Assembly: GCF_000170855.1 (NCBI RefSeq)
Contig: NZ_ABCQ01000015.1
Span: forward strand, 1-64,000
Source of the DNA: Moritella sp. PE36
GTDB taxonomy: Bacteria > Pseudomonadota > Gammaproteobacteria > Enterobacterales > Moritellaceae
Direction of reading: 5' to 3'
Length of the DNA stretch: 64,000 nt
The notes beneath the pieces are model-generated. The model saw only the letters and a list, made by a program, of their open reading frames with translations, was not told where the DNA came from and did not search any database. A program made the position numbers and the translations under genes. Shown here in pieces: positions 8,631 through 19,470 of the stretch. Positions within the stretch are counted from its first letter, which is position 1. Each line of letters opens with the position of its first letter.

Positions 8631-10088
8631 GTGGCAAATTTAAGTAATTTAGAACCGCAAGTTGTCTGGAATATTTTTGAGCAAATGTGTGCCCATCCAC
8701 GTCCTTCAAAGCATGAAGAAAAGGTATCTGCGTGGATCCAACAATTAGCGAAAGATCATAACGTTGAATGTAAAGAAGACAAAGTGGGCAACCTTATCCT
8801 ACGTAAACCAGCGACCGCTGGTATGGAAGATCGTAAGGGTGTGGTATTACAAGCGCACATGGACATGGTTCCGCAAAAAAATTCTGACACCGAGCATAAC
8901 TTTATTACTGACCCTATCGATGCCTATGTTGATGGCGAATGGGTAACTGCCCGCGGTACAACACTTGGCGCTGATAATGGTATTGGTTTAGCTGCAAGTC
9001 TTGCCGTTATCTTTTCAAACGATATTGAACATGGTCCACTCGAAGTCCTTGTCACTATCGATGAAGAAGCAGGTATGACTGGCGCGTTTGGTCTTGAAGC
9101 TGGTTGGCTAGAAGGTGACATCCTCCTAAACACCGATTCAGAAGACGAAGGCGAAGTATACATGGGTTGTGCAGGCGGCATCGATACCACAGTGTCTTTT
9201 TCTATCGAACGTGAAGACACGCCGACGGGTCACCAAACATTTGAAGTCTCTATTTCTGGCCTAAAAGGCGGTCACTCAGGTGTTGATATTCACCTTGGTC
9301 GCGGTAATGCCAACAAATTACTGGCTCGTCTTTTAAAAGAAGCGGGTCGCGATATGGGTGTTCGCCTTGTTGAGATTAACGGCGGTTCACTACGTAACGC
9401 AATTCCACGTGAAGCTTTTGCAGTGATTACGGTTGCGCCAGCACAACGAGAAGAGTTTAAAGCGTGTTTAGAATTCTTTGCTAAAACAATTAAAAAAGAG
9501 CTTACAGCGACAGAACCTGATTTCTCAATCTCACTGATCCCAGTTCCAAATGAACCAACAGTGATGACTCAAGATTGCCAGACTCGCCTTATTACTGCAC
9601 TTAACGGTGTATTCAATGGTGTACTGCGCATGAGTGATGAGATTGAAGGGGTAGTTGAAACATCATCTAACCTTGGTGTAATTCAATCACGCGGTAAAAC
9701 AGTGCATATTCAATGCTTGATCCGTTCTTTAGCTGACTCTTGCCGTCTTGATGCACAAGAAATGATCGCATCGGTATTTGAACTTGCGGGTGCCGACGTG
9801 AAATTTGACGGTGCTTACCCGGGTTGGAAACCAGATACCAGTTCACCAGTGATGCAGATCATGCGTGACGTATATGAAAAAGAGTTTGGTTCTGTACCAA
9901 AAATCATGGTTATCCATGCAGGTCTAGAATGTGGTTTATTCAAGACTTCATACCCAACGATGGATATGGCATCATTCGGTCCAACCATTTGCTTCCCACA
10001 CTCACCTGATGAGAAAGTAAATATCACCACTGTTGATATGTTCTGGAAATACTTACTGGCGATCTTAAAAGCGATCCCAGTTAAGTAA
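8631..10088 (+). CDS. pepD: Aminoacyl-histidine dipeptidase (peptidase D)
   Basis: PepD is a cytosolic M20-family di-zinc dipeptidase that cleaves Xaa-His and other dipeptides. Zinc ligands and catalytic residues are visible: H76 and D78 in QAHMDMVPQ, D115 in LGADNGIG, the EE pair in DEEAGMTG at 145-146, D in LLNTDSEDEG and the late histidine in FPHSPDEKV. Length, 485 aa, matches E. coli PepD. The start is GTG at 8631, with a close AAGGAG site. Divergent from gpt. Confidence 0.96.
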   Translation: MANLSNLEPQVVWNIFEQMCAHPRPSKHEEKVSAWIQQLAKDHNVECKEDKVGNLILRKPATAGMEDRKGVVLQAHMDMVPQKNSDTEHNFITDPIDAYVDGEWVTARGTTLGADNGIGLAASLAVIFSNDIEHGPLEVLVTIDEEAGMTGAFGLEAGWLEGDILLNTDSEDEGEVYMGCAGGIDTTVSFSIEREDTPTGHQTFEVSISGLKGGHSGVDIHLGRGNANKLLARLLKEAGRDMGVRLVEINGGSLRNAIPREAFAVITVAPAQREEFKACLEFFAKTIKKELTATEPDFSISLIPVPNEPTVMTQDCQTRLITALNGVFNGVLRMSDEIEGVVETSSNLGVIQSRGKTVHIQCLIRSLADSCRLDAQEMIASVFELAGADVKFDGAYPGWKPDTSSPVMQIMRDVYEKEFGSVPKIMVIHAGLECGLFKTSYPTMDMASFGPTICFPHSPDEKVNITTVDMFWKYLLAILKAIPVK

Positions 10089-10146
10089 GCTAAAACACGC
10101 TATATCGATTGACTCGTTTGCTTTGAGTCTGCGAACCATTATCAAA

Positions 10147-10174
10147 AAGCCAAGTCTCGTACTTGGCTTTTTTG
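10147..10174 (+). terminator. Rho-independent terminator of pepD
   Basis: An AAGCCAAG/CTTGGCTT stem (10147-10154 with 10162-10169) with a 7-nt loop is followed by a T-tract. Confidence 0.85.
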
Positions 10175-10238
10175 CAGCTAACATACTAATATAATTTCAA
10201 TATCATCTTCTTACAAAGTCCATTAACGGTGCACGCCT

Positions 10239-10682
10239 ATGAATGAGATCCTCGAACTGCAGACCAATCAAGTTTCTTTTATCAGTGGATTAATGGCGGG
10301 CTTTTCTTTATCCATCGCCGCGCAGATCTTACGTAGCCACCGAAAAAGCATTTATAGCACCATCACCCTGCTTATGTTTACTCTGACCTCCTTGCTATTT
10401 GTTGTCGCATTGTATATCGACGTGCGTTTGAGCATTGAAGTGGCCACTATTACTACCTTCTCTGCCCCGGTATTAGAACAAATCAGCCAAGTTCGAGCTA
10501 TCGGCACCACCTCAGCCAGCATTGCCCTGTTTCTGTTTATTATTGCGATTGGTATGCTCACTTGGTTACAAGGTAAAATAGCCGGGATATGCGGGACACT
10601 ACTCGCCTTTGTCACGCTCTTGTTAGTCATCATCGCTAAATACAAAATTGATGCTATTGCCCTGTTACTACATCAACAATAG
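10239..10682 (+). CDS. Small four-helix membrane protein, unknown
   Basis: The function is not recognised. The 147-aa protein has four hydrophobic stretches, near residues 13-30, 40-60, 90-110 and 115-140, with short loops, so it is an integral inner-membrane protein. A basic loop (RSHRKS) follows the first helix. There is no signal peptide or catalytic motif. It lies alone after the pepD terminator. The 3' end carries a short tandem duplication, ACATCAACAAT, spanning the stop codon (about 10669-10695), which suggests recent local slippage. Confidence 0.65.
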   Translation: MNEILELQTNQVSFISGLMAGFSLSIAAQILRSHRKSIYSTITLLMFTLTSLLFVVALYIDVRLSIEVATITTFSAPVLEQISQVRAIGTTSASIALFLFIIAIGMLTWLQGKIAGICGTLLAFVTLLLVIIAKYKIDAIALLLHQQ

Positions 10683-10864
10683 CTACATCAACAATAACAA
10701 CGTCATCAAACGCGACTCAATAGACAACAGCTGTAGTGCAACGTATCAATTGCATTAATCCCATAGCAGTAATAACAGGTGTATATCCATTGAGGGATGA
10801 CGCTACGGAGTAATATTTGCTACAATTTAGTTATATAAACAATCCGATGAAAGATAAGCGAGTG

Positions 10865-11266
10865 ATGATGAAAAAAATGGCCATTTTAATAATCAGCCTA
10901 GCCAGTTGCTTTTCGACATTTACGACGCAAGCCAGTAGCGCAGGCGACGCGTGGGAAGCCTCTAAAGAAGCGATGGGGGAAGCATGGGATAAAACCAAAG
11001 AAGCAACAAATAAAGCCATTGAAGCCGCGAAGGGTAAAACCGATGAGCTATTAGAAGAAAGTGCGGAACACAGCGATGAGTGGTTCGAATCCTTAAAACA
11101 AGGTGCAGAATCAGGCTGGGATAAAACCAAGAAAAAAATAGAAGAGTTACAGAAAGAATTAGATGAAGCCAAGAAATCAACAGCAGAAGATGAAAAAGAG
11201 CAGAAGCAATCGGCACCTGAAGCAACGCCGATTGATAACGCTATTCCAGAATGGCAAAAAGCTTAG
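10865..11266 (+). CDS. Exported amphipathic-helix (LEA-like) protein
   Basis: A signal peptide of about 22-25 residues (MMKKMAILIISLASCF...TQA) precedes a low-complexity, strongly charged helical domain. AWDKTKEATNKAIEAAK and GWDKTKKKIEELQKELDEAKK resemble the 11-residue amphipathic repeats of LEA or apolipoprotein-like proteins. No cysteine remains after the signal region, and the C-terminus is acidic. It is probably a periplasmic stress or envelope-associated protein; the function is not known. The ATG at 10865 gives the best signal peptide, although the frame is open back to a TTG at 10817. Confidence 0.65.
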   Translation: MMKKMAILIISLASCFSTFTTQASSAGDAWEASKEAMGEAWDKTKEATNKAIEAAKGKTDELLEESAEHSDEWFESLKQGAESGWDKTKKKIEELQKELDEAKKSTAEDEKEQKQSAPEATPIDNAIPEWQKA

Positions 11267-11324
11267 TACTAATACGTTAGCACTAAGCTTTATTAATCAA
11301 GATAACGTGATGATGGCATAACGA

Positions 11325-12086
11325 TTAAATACCACTACCACCCACTTCATCACTCTCTTCATGTAAACCACATTCACGCTTGAGACCAAAGAAGCGTGTC
11401 TCTTCTTCCGTCATGCCTGGTTGCAGCGGTTGTGACGTATGCACATCACCGACCGAAACATAATTCTGTTCCCACAACGGATGATAACTCAGCCCGTTAT
11501 CTTGCAGATAATAATGAATATCTTTATTGGTCCAATCAATAATAGGCAAAAATTTAAAACAGCCATTTTGAATAGACAATACCGGTAATGCTTCGCGACT
11601 CGATGACTGACTACGACGTAAACCAGAAAACCATACTTGTGCACCCAATTCTTTCAGCGCACGTTTCATTGGTTCAACTTTATTAAGCACATTGTATTGG
11701 GTAATGCCCTCAACACCTTGTTCCCACAATTTACCATAACGCGACTCCTGCCAAGCAGCAGACTGCGGCGCGCTATATATCTGTAAATTAAGGCTGAGTT
11801 GTTGAGTTAACTCATCAATAAACTGATACGTCTCCGGGAATAAGTACCCGGTATCGGTTAAAATCACCGGAATATCAGCTTTAAACTGCGTTAACAAATG
11901 CAAGCACACGGCTGCTTGAATACCAAAGCTCGATGACAATACTAATTTGTCACCCAGCTCAGTAACAGCCCAATCAACACGTTGCTGCGCTGTCATCGCT
12001 TCTAGCTGAGCATTAACCACGGTTAAAGCTGCTTTCTGGCCTGCCTTATCTAACGTTAATAATTCATCTAGGTTCAATTTAGCCAT
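11325..12086 (-). CDS. cysH: Phosphoadenosine phosphosulfate reductase
   Basis: CysH reduces PAPS to sulfite using thioredoxin. The N-terminal nucleotide-binding part has the [18 protein letters not shown] segment and the [21 protein letters not shown] motif. The C-terminal catalytic cysteine is in KRECGLHEE. Its single-cysteine pattern marks it as the PAPS-type rather than the APS-type enzyme. The start at 12086 overlaps the end of cysI by 8 bp and gives about 253 aa. It is the last gene of cysJIH. Confidence 0.96.
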   Translation of the reverse strand: MAKLNLDELLTLDKAGQKAALTVVNAQLEAMTAQQRVDWAVTELGDKLVLSSSFGIQAAVCLHLLTQFKADIPVILTDTGYLFPETYQFIDELTQQLSLNLQIYSAPQSAAWQESRYGKLWEQGVEGITQYNVLNKVEPMKRALKELGAQVWFSGLRRSQSSSREALPVLSIQNGCFKFLPIIDWTNKDIHYYLQDNGLSYHPLWEQNYVSVGDVHTSQPLQPGMTEEETRFFGLKRECGLHEESDEVGGSGI

Positions 12087-13767
12087 GGAAATCTCTCGCC
12101 GCAATAATCACAGGTTTAATCACGTCACTGCGCACCACAAAATCACCAAAACGTTCATCAGGTAAGGCATTACTTGCCCATTCTGCAATTAATGTATCAA
12201 GGATCGCTAAGATCTCTGCTTCACCAATATTTTCTCGGTACATCTTGTTTAAACGCATGCCGTTATTCTTCGCACCTAAATACATATTGTATTTGCCCGG
12301 CCCCTTACCAACAAAGCCAACTTCCGCTAAGAATGGACGACCACAACCATTGGGACAACCGGTCATACGCATCACAAAGTGTTCATCAGGAATGCCGTGT
12401 TTTGTTAGCAAACCTTCAACTTTAGTCACCAATGATGGTAAATAACGCTCTGCTTCAGCCATCGCTAACGCACATGTCGGCAGTGCAACACACGCCATTG
12501 AGTTCAAGCGTTGCTGACTTATTTCATCTGAATACAGGCCATATAAACGTGCCAGACGTTCGATTTGTTCTTTATCTTGCTCTGCCACACCAGCAATGAT
12601 TAAGTTTTGGTTGGCGGTCATTCTAAAATCACCTTGGTGGATCTTAGCAATTTCAACTAACCCGGTTTTAATCGGATGGGTTTCGGTATCAATGATACGA
12701 CCATTTTCAATAAATAGCGTTAAATGCCATTTATTATCAATGCCTTTGATCCAACCAAAGCGATCACCACGAGTGGTAAACTCAATGGCTTTTGGTGTTT
12801 CAAATTTAATACCTGAACGTAATTCGACTTCTGCACGGAATTTATCCACACCATGGTCTTCTAGGGTATATTTCAAACGTGCACGTTTACGATCAGTACG
12901 GCAGCCCCAATCACGTTGTACCGTTAATACCGCTTTCGCGATTTCAACTGCATCTTCTGGTTTTACAAAACCAAAATCATCCGCTAAACGAGGGAAAGTA
13001 TTCACATCACCATGGGTTGTCCCCATACCGCCGCCCACTAATATATTGAAACCAGCGAGCTTACCGTTATCACCAATCGCCACAAAGTTTAAATCATTGG
13101 CATGAATATCCACGTCGTTGTGTGGTGGAATAGCCACGGCAATCTTAAATTTACGTGGCAAGTAAGTTGGCCCATACATAGGTTCAACTTCATTACTATG
13201 CACTTTTTCACCGTCTAGCCATAATTCTGCATAGGCATTGGTGTTTGGTAATAAATCATCACTTAAACGAATAGCCCACGCATAAGCTTCTTGGTGTAAT
13301 GCAGATTCAACCGGGTTCGGTGTACACATTACATTACGGTTCACATCACCACAGGCGGCAATCGAATCCAAGTTAACCGAGCCTAATGCTTGGATCAATG
13401 GCTTCACTTGTGGCTTTAAAATACCATGGTACTGAAATGTTTGACGTGTCGTCAGACGGATACTGCCATAGATAGTTAAGTCACTGGCAATACGATCTAT
13501 CTCTAACCATTGCTCAGGAGTACAAATACCACCCGGAACACGCGCTCGTAGCATAAAGCTATGACGAGGTTCTAACTTTTGTTTCTGACGCTCGGCACGA
13601 ATATCACGATCATCTTGCTGATAAAAACCATGAAATTTCGTTAATTGCATATCATCATCTGACAGTCCGCCAGTGATTTGATCTGCTAAGCCTTCAGCAA
13701 TGGTGCCGCGTAAAAAATTACTTTCTGTTTTAATGCGTTCATTAACCGCTAATTTCTTGTCGCTCAT
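12079..13767 (-). CDS. cysI: Sulfite reductase hemoprotein beta subunit
   Basis: CysI carries the siroheme and 4Fe-4S cluster that reduce sulfite to sulfide by six electrons. The cluster-binding cysteines appear as CVALPTC near residue 430 and the conserved CPNGC in [10 protein letters not shown] near 475. The ferredoxin-nitrite/sulfite reductase half-domains are in the expected order, and the 562-aa length is close to E. coli. The stop of cysJ touches its start, which indicates tight coupling. Confidence 0.97.
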   Translation of the reverse strand: MSDKKLAVNERIKTESNFLRGTIAEGLADQITGGLSDDDMQLTKFHGFYQQDDRDIRAERQKQKLEPRHSFMLRARVPGGICTPEQWLEIDRIASDLTIYGSIRLTTRQTFQYHGILKPQVKPLIQALGSVNLDSIAACGDVNRNVMCTPNPVESALHQEAYAWAIRLSDDLLPNTNAYAELWLDGEKVHSNEVEPMYGPTYLPRKFKIAVAIPPHNDVDIHANDLNFVAIGDNGKLAGFNILVGGGMGTTHGDVNTFPRLADDFGFVKPEDAVEIAKAVLTVQRDWGCRTDRKRARLKYTLEDHGVDKFRAEVELRSGIKFETPKAIEFTTRGDRFGWIKGIDNKWHLTLFIENGRIIDTETHPIKTGLVEIAKIHQGDFRMTANQNLIIAGVAEQDKEQIERLARLYGLYSDEISQQRLNSMACVALPTCALAMAEAERYLPSLVTKVEGLLTKHGIPDEHFVMRMTGCPNGCGRPFLAEVGFVGKGPGKYNMYLGAKNNGMRLNKMYRENIGEAEILAILDTLIAEWASNALPDERFGDFVVRSDVIKPVIIAARDFHG

Positions 13768-15560
13768 CAGTAAACATCCCTCTGATAACGTTTATTTCGA
13801 CGTAGTTCAGCAACATACTCTTCTGCTTCGCTACGCGCTAATTTACCTTGCTCTGCTACAATCTCGATCAATGCTTCATTGACATCTTTTGCCATTCTAT
13901 CGCCGTCACCGCAGACATAAACATGAGCGCCTTGCTCTAACCAGGCATACAGCTCTGCCGCATTTTCACGTAAACGGTCTTGCACATAAACTTTCTCTGC
14001 TTGATCGCGTGAGAACGCCACATCCATCTTAGTCAATAGTCCCGATTTCAAGTAGCCCTGCCATTCGGTTTGATACAGGAAATCATCAGTGAAGTGCTGG
14101 TTACCAAAGAATAACCAATTATTACCTGCTGCTTCACGTACGTCACGTTCTTGTACAAAGGCACGGAATGGTGCGATCCCGGTACCAGGACCAATCATGA
14201 TCACAGGTGTGTCATCGTTACTTGGTAGACGGAAGTTATCGTTGTGTTCAACAAAAACCTCAATCTCAGCGCCTTCTTCGAGACGTTGAAGGAAACCAGA
14301 AGCACCACCAATACGCTGTTCACCATTTTGCTGATAATCAACCACAGCAACAGTCAAATGCACTTCACCTTCCGCTTCATTAGGACTTGAAGCAATGGAG
14401 TAAAGACGTGGCGTTATCTTGCGTAAACCACTAATAAGTTGTTCTGCGGTTAATTTTGCTTTCTTTTCATCAATCACATCTAAGATTTGACGACCATAAC
14501 AATAGTTACGTAATGCTGCTTTATCATCGAGTAATTTAGCTAATTTCTTCGAACCAGATAGTTCAGCATAAGCTTGAACGAAACTTGGATAACTCTGGGT
14601 TAATTCGAAACGATTAATCAGTGCATCGCGTAAAGTTTCAGTTTCATTTGCGACGGTAACCGTTTCTGTACCATCTAATTCCAGTTGGTCTAAAATCGCA
14701 TCGACAAGCACAGGATCATTCTTAAACCAGATCCCTAACGCATCGCCAGCTTGATAACGAATACCGCTATCATCTAATGCAATTTCAACATGACGAATAT
14801 CTTTAGCAGAGAAACGCCCAGTGATCTTTTGATTCACTAATAGTTCGGTTTTAAATGGCTTCTTTTTTGTATAGGTATTAGCAACATGATTTGACGCCAC
14901 AGCAGTAATCGGCACTGCCGTCGTTGCTTCTTCTAGCGTTGCTTTAACTGCGGCAAGAGCCTGTTCGCTCCACGCAGCAACCATATCATCATAATCAACA
15001 TCACAGTCAGCACGTGCGACAACCGCTTCAGCACCCAGTGCAGCTAAGCGCTCATCAAACTCCAAACCGGTTTGACAATAGAACTCATAACTTGTATCGC
15101 CTAATGCGCAGACACTGTATTTAAGCTCTGGTACTTTAGGGGCTTTTTTAGAGGCTAAGAACTCATGGAAAGTAACAGCATCATCTGGCGCTTCGCCCTC
15201 ACCATTGGTACTCGCGACAATTAGCAAATGCGATTCTGTTTTCAATTCTTTGGCTTTATAATCTGCCATATTCACAAGTCGGGCTGCGATACCTTGCGCT
15301 TGCGCTTGCTGATAAAGTTCTTCCGCTACGCCTTTGGCATTACCGGTTTGTGAACCAAATAAAATAGTGACACGTTGAGCAGGTTGAGAAACCGCGCCTT
15401 GTGCCTGTACTTGAGTTCCAGATGCTTGGCTTATCCCTGCCAAATACCCACTTACCCACGCGGTTTGCGTTGGTGACAAATCATTAAGTGCTAATTGCAA
15501 TTGTGATAACTGCGGTCCACTCAACGGACTCGTCAATGATGATAGTTCCTTTAATAGCAT
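13767..15560 (-). CDS. cysJ: Sulfite reductase flavoprotein alpha subunit
   Basis: CysJ passes electrons from NADPH through FAD and FMN to CysI. An N-terminal flavodoxin domain starts near [20 protein letters not shown]. An FAD-binding domain contains [20 protein letters not shown], and an NADPH-binding domain contains [18 protein letters not shown]. The C-terminus RYQRDVY is typical. The start ATG at 15560 fits the family N-terminus; the frame is open to 15620 but those residues do not. First gene of cysJIH; the spacer to the divergent gene at 15802 is expected to hold the promoter. Confidence 0.95.
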   Translation of the reverse strand: MLLKELSSLTSPLSGPQLSQLQLALNDLSPTQTAWVSGYLAGISQASGTQVQAQGAVSQPAQRVTILFGSQTGNAKGVAEELYQQAQAQGIAARLVNMADYKAKELKTESHLLIVASTNGEGEAPDDAVTFHEFLASKKAPKVPELKYSVCALGDTSYEFYCQTGLEFDERLAALGAEAVVARADCDVDYDDMVAAWSEQALAAVKATLEEATTAVPITAVASNHVANTYTKKKPFKTELLVNQKITGRFSAKDIRHVEIALDDSGIRYQAGDALGIWFKNDPVLVDAILDQLELDGTETVTVANETETLRDALINRFELTQSYPSFVQAYAELSGSKKLAKLLDDKAALRNYCYGRQILDVIDEKKAKLTAEQLISGLRKITPRLYSIASSPNEAEGEVHLTVAVVDYQQNGEQRIGGASGFLQRLEEGAEIEVFVEHNDNFRLPSNDDTPVIMIGPGTGIAPFRAFVQERDVREAAGNNWLFFGNQHFTDDFLYQTEWQGYLKSGLLTKMDVAFSRDQAEKVYVQDRLRENAAELYAWLEQGAHVYVCGDGDRMAKDVNEALIEIVAEQGKLARSEAEEYVAELRRNKRYQRDVY

Positions 15561-15801
15561 ATTACGGCTTCCACTGTGCTGAATTAGGTAAAGATTAACG
15601 ACTGTTAACGATAACCACAAAGAATAAATAATGATTTTTTATTCCTTTTCGTTATATGCAAACTCGCCACCTCGAGTATCCACAACAAATAAAACAAACC
15701 TTACCAACAAAGTTAACACCTATCTTTAACATTTATAGTGTAATTCGACATAGTTACATGGCAAAATAGTTATTCCAAAAAACCATTAGCAGGATCATAA
15801 A

Positions 15802-16575
15802 ATGGCAACTTATTTACTGACACAGTTAAATGAACAAGGCGTATTAACGTTAACCCTCAATCGATTAGATAAACTCAATGCATTTAACGGTGCGTTTTAT
15901 ACCGAGCTAGCGGAGGCTTTTCGTCAGGCTGATAACAACCCAGCTGTACGTGTGGTGATACTGCGCGGTTCAGAAAGTTGTTTCAGTGCTGGTAATGACA
16001 TGGCTGATTTCATGAATGGTATGGGCTTCTCTAAAGATCAGCCACTGGTGCAGTATATGCTGGCATTATTACACTTCTCAAAACCAGTAATTGCCGCAGT
16101 AGCGGGGCCAGCTATCGGTATTGGTACCACGATGCTCATGCATTGTGACCTCGTGTACCTAGCCGATAACACCGTACTGCGCCTGCCATTTACTGACCTT
16201 GCCGCCGTACCAGAATATGCCGCTAGTCTTATATTACCGCGTATTGCCGGTCATCAACGCGCCGCCGAATTGATGTTGCTTGCAGATAAATTTGATGCGC
16301 AAACCGCATTAGAAATCGGTCTGGCTAACAAAGTACTTCCCGCTGATGAATTATTTGCAATGGCTGAAAAAAGTGCACTAAAGCTAGCGGCGAAAGCGCC
16401 TGCATCGTTACGTAATACCAAAAAACTGATGAAAGCTGAGTTGATTAACCAAATAGAAAAAGTCATCGACGTTGAACTTGAGTACTTCTCAGCAGCACTC
16501 GAAAGTGAAGAATCAAAAGAAGCAGTAAGCGCCTTTATGCAAAAGCGTAAACCTGATTTCTCACGATTTAATTAA
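15802..16575 (+). CDS. Enoyl-CoA hydratase/isomerase family protein
   Basis: A crotonase-fold enzyme of 257 aa. The oxyanion-hole segments CFSAGNDMADF and AVAGPAIGIGTTMLMHCDLVY are present. A single acidic residue is seen in the active-site region, in AAVPEYAASLILPR, which resembles the pattern of delta3-delta2 enoyl-CoA isomerases and PaaG-like proteins rather than hydratases. It probably acts on an acyl-CoA in fatty-acid or aromatic degradation. It stands alone, divergent from cysJIH. Confidence 0.85.
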   Translation: MATYLLTQLNEQGVLTLTLNRLDKLNAFNGAFYTELAEAFRQADNNPAVRVVILRGSESCFSAGNDMADFMNGMGFSKDQPLVQYMLALLHFSKPVIAAVAGPAIGIGTTMLMHCDLVYLADNTVLRLPFTDLAAVPEYAASLILPRIAGHQRAAELMLLADKFDAQTALEIGLANKVLPADELFAMAEKSALKLAAKAPASLRNTKKLMKAELINQIEKVIDVELEYFSAALESEESKEAVSAFMQKRKPDFSRFN

Positions 16576-16641
16576 TCATATCTTATATTAAAAAATATTG
16601 AATCTACTCACAAGGTTCAGACACAATTATAAATAGGCCAC

Positions 16642-16682
16642 AAAGTAGAACAGAAATAGCGCTTTGTTTTCTGTTCTACTTT
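16642..16682. terminator. Perfect 15-bp hairpin after the crotonase gene
   Basis: AAAGTAGAACAGAAA at 16642-16656 pairs perfectly with 16668-16682, leaving an 11-nt loop. No T-tract follows except the stem's own TTT. It may terminate transcription of the upstream gene. Confidence 0.5.
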
Positions 16683-16816
16683 ACCTATCAAAGTGGTCAG
16701 CGCATAATCAAACCTTATACATGTTTATACGCACATAGCGCCATAATGCAGCTAGGCCCGATGAGTGCTAAACTGTGCGATAGCATGTAATTTTATATTT
16801 GAAGCGGTAGATAATT

Positions 16817-17167
16817 ATGATAACAAACAGTGATGGCTACGTTCAGCTAATTCATTTTTTAGCTGATAACTTGGCTATTTTTGAACACCATAGCCAGCAA
16901 GGCACTTCGACTACAGATACCATTGGTGATATCTTTTCCGAACATATCGCGACGAATACTATGGCTGTGTGTAATCAACATCAACAGCTTACTGAAAAAC
17001 ATCGCTTTGTTATTATTCGTGAAATAGACGCCATAGTGGGTGATTTAGAAGAAGTATTATCCAGTATTTGGAATATCTCACCGAGTCATGAACAAATGGC
17101 GTTTATCGAAGAATTTGTTGGTTTAATGAAAAATCTGTTTGATAGTGAAATATCTAAATTAGTGTAA
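16817..17167 (+). CDS. Small acidic protein, possibly DUF3802
   Basis: A 116-aa acidic cytosolic protein without signal peptide or membrane segment. It appears mostly helical, with a pattern of hydrophobic residues separated by Glu/Asp. The start ITNSDGYVQLIHFLADNLAIFE and the later HRFVIIREIDAIVGDLEEVLSSIW remind me of a small marine gammaproteobacterial family that I believe is DUF3802, but I cannot confirm this. Function unknown. It is separated from neighbours by hairpins on both sides. Confidence 0.6.
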   Translation: MITNSDGYVQLIHFLADNLAIFEHHSQQGTSTTDTIGDIFSEHIATNTMAVCNQHQQLTEKHRFVIIREIDAIVGDLEEVLSSIWNISPSHEQMAFIEEFVGLMKNLFDSEISKLV

Positions 17168-17198
17168 GTAATAACTTAATATAATATTAAGCTAAATA

Positions 17199-17231
17199 AA
17201 AAGCCAGCCCACATAACATGAGCTGGCTTTT
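17199..17231. terminator. Bidirectional terminator
   Basis: AAAAGCCAGC at 17199-17208 pairs with GCTGGCTTTT at 17222-17231. A-run and T-run flanks let it serve both the plus-strand gene ending at 17167 and the minus-strand ilvH. Confidence 0.8.
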
Positions 17232-17251
17232 GTATTTAGGGTAACGCTAGA

Positions 17252-17746
17252 TTATGCTTTTAGACAACGTTCGCCACGTGCGATACCACAAACACCACTT
17301 CGAACTACTTCGACGATCTCTGTCTGTGACGCTATTGTTTTGATGAAGCTATCAAGCTTATCGCTATCACCCGTCAGTTGTACGGTATATAAAGAATCAG
17401 TGATATCGACAATTTGACCACGGAAAATATCCGATGTACGCTTCACTTCTGCACGAACAAAACCAGCTGCTTTTACTTTAATTAATAACAGCTCACGTTC
17501 AATATGTGCACCTTCGGTAAGATCACTCACTTTTAACACATCAATCAGCTTATTCAATTGCTTCATGATCTGCTCGACAACAGCCCGATCACCGTTTGTA
17601 ACCAAGGTTAAACGCGAAAGCGTGTCATCATCAGTCGTTGATACAGTCAAAGACTCAATATTGTAACCACGTTGTGAAAACAAACCAACGATGCGTGACA
17701 AAGCACCTGATTCATTTTCTGTTAATACTGAAATTATACGTCTCAT
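17252..17746 (-). CDS. ilvH: Acetolactate synthase small (regulatory) subunit
   Basis: The regulatory subunit of acetolactate synthase III binds valine through an N-terminal ACT domain. The signature [19 protein letters not shown] begins the ACT domain, followed by [15 protein letters not shown]. The C-terminal half carries ALVEVVRSG-like residues typical of the family ([17 protein letters not shown]). The length of 164 aa matches E. coli IlvH. It overlaps ilvI by 4 bp. Confidence 0.95.
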   Translation of the reverse strand: MRRIISVLTENESGALSRIVGLFSQRGYNIESLTVSTTDDDTLSRLTLVTNGDRAVVEQIMKQLNKLIDVLKVSDLTEGAHIERELLLIKVKAAGFVRAEVKRTSDIFRGQIVDITDSLYTVQLTGDSDKLDSFIKTIASQTEIVEVVRSGVCGIARGERCLKA

Positions 17747-19470
17747 GAGGTGGTTTTCTCCGTCTTACTTAAATACATATCGTCCATTGCGCCATATTTA
17801 ATTTGCATCGGATATACATGCTCTTCTGGATCAATAATAATATCCATGAATACAACACGATTTTTATTTTCTTCCGAGAAGCACTCAGCAAAGGCTTTAT
17901 CAAGATCTTCAGGTTTACTCACCTGAATACCAACGTGATGATAAGCTTCCGCTAATTTAACAAAATCAGGCATAGACTCCATATAAGAGTGAGAATGACG
18001 GCCATCATAAAACATTTTCTGCCACTGTTTAACCATGCCTAGCGCACCATTATTCAGGGTAATAATCTTCACCGCAATACCATACTGTAGGCAGGTTGAT
18101 AGTTCTTGGATGTTCATTTGAATAGAACCATCACCAGAAATACAACATACTACCTTTTCTGGGTTGGCAATTTTAGCGCCCATTGCAGCAGGAAAACCAA
18201 AGCCCATGGTACCGAGACCGCCGGAGTTGATCCATTGGCGTGGTTTATCGTACGGGTAGTACAAGGCACCAAACATTTGATGCTGGCCTACATCAGAGGT
18301 AATAATCGCTTTACCCTCTGTATGTTTATATAAGCCTTCGATAACCGCTTGCGGTTTAATTGACAACCCGGTTTCATAGCTAAGGCATTTTTTAGTACGC
18401 CAGCTATCGATTTGTTTCCACCAAGCTGCACGTTCTTCTTCATTCGCAGTAACATCCAACTCTTCAATAATCTCAAGCATCTGCTCAACAACCACTTCGA
18501 TAGAACCAACAATAGGAATATCAGCGTGTACGGTTTTAGAGATTGATGTTGGGTCGATATCAACATGAATTATTTTTGCTTCAGGACAGAATTTATCAAT
18601 GGCATTGGTGACACGATCATCAAAACGTGCGCCTAAACAAATGATAAGATCTGAGTTATGCATGGTTTTGTTCGCTTCAAACGTACCATGCATACCTAAC
18701 ATACCGACATTCTGTGGATGCGTACCTGGGAAGATACCCAGCCCCATCAAGGTATTCGTTACCGGTAGGTTTAACTGTTCTGCAAATTTAAGTACTTGTG
18801 TTTCAGCATTCGCAATTACCGCGCCACCACCAACATAAAGTACTGGTTTTTTAGCCGTTGCAATCGCTTTAACGGCCTTACGTACTTGTCCTTTATGACC
18901 TGATGTAACAGGGTTATATGAACGCATAGATACGCTTTCAGGGTATTTGTACGGAAATTTAGCTAACGGGTTTTGCGTATCTTTTGGTAAATCGATTACC
19001 ACAGGTCCAGGACGACCTGTTGACGCGATATAATACGCTTTTTTGATCGCTTCTGGGATCTCAGAAGCTGTTTTACATAAAAAACTGTGTTTTACAACAG
19101 GACGAGATACACCCATCATGTCCGTTTCTTGGAATGCATCGTTACCGATCATTGACGTAGGAACCTGACCCGATAAGACAACCAGCGGAATTGAATCCAT
19201 ATACGCGGTAGCAATACCAGTAATACAGTTTGTCGCACCTGGTCCAGATGTAACTAGGACGGTACCAACTTTCCCTGTTGAACGTGCATAACCATCTGCA
19301 GCATGTACTGCAGCTTGCTCATGACGTACTAAAAAATGTTCAATTTGACTTGATTCGAATAACGCATCATAAATATCAAGAACAGAGCCACCAGGATAAC
19401 CGAAGATATGCTCAATACCCTCATCTTCCAGTGAGCGGATTACCATTTCGGCACCAGACAACATTTCCAT
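17743..19470 (-). CDS. ilvI: Acetolactate synthase large (catalytic) subunit
   Basis: This catalytic subunit condenses pyruvate with pyruvate or 2-ketobutyrate using TPP and FAD, the first common step of branched-chain amino acid synthesis. The N-terminus [18 protein letters not shown], the [14 protein letters not shown] segment, the catalytic glutamate region [15 protein letters not shown] and the TPP-binding [12 protein letters not shown] are present. The start at 19470 matches E. coli IlvI and has a GGGAGG site upstream; the frame extends seven codons further. Confidence 0.95.
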   Translation of the reverse strand: MEMLSGAEMVIRSLEDEGIEHIFGYPGGSVLDIYDALFESSQIEHFLVRHEQAAVHAADGYARSTGKVGTVLVTSGPGATNCITGIATAYMDSIPLVVLSGQVPTSMIGNDAFQETDMMGVSRPVVKHSFLCKTASEIPEAIKKAYYIASTGRPGPVVIDLPKDTQNPLAKFPYKYPESVSMRSYNPVTSGHKGQVRKAVKAIATAKKPVLYVGGGAVIANAETQVLKFAEQLNLPVTNTLMGLGIFPGTHPQNVGMLGMHGTFEANKTMHNSDLIICLGARFDDRVTNAIDKFCPEAKIIHVDIDPTSISKTVHADIPIVGSIEVVVEQMLEIIEELDVTANEEERAAWWKQIDSWRTKKCLSYETGLSIKPQAVIEGLYKHTEGKAIITSDVGQHQMFGALYYPYDKPRQWINSGGLGTMGFGFPAAMGAKIANPEKVVCCISGDGSIQMNIQELSTCLQYGIAVKIITLNNGALGMVKQWQKMFYDGRHSHSYMESMPDFVKLAEAYHHVGIQVSKPEDLDKAFAECFSEENKNRVVFMDIIIDPEEHVYPMQIKYGAMDDMYLSKTEKTTS

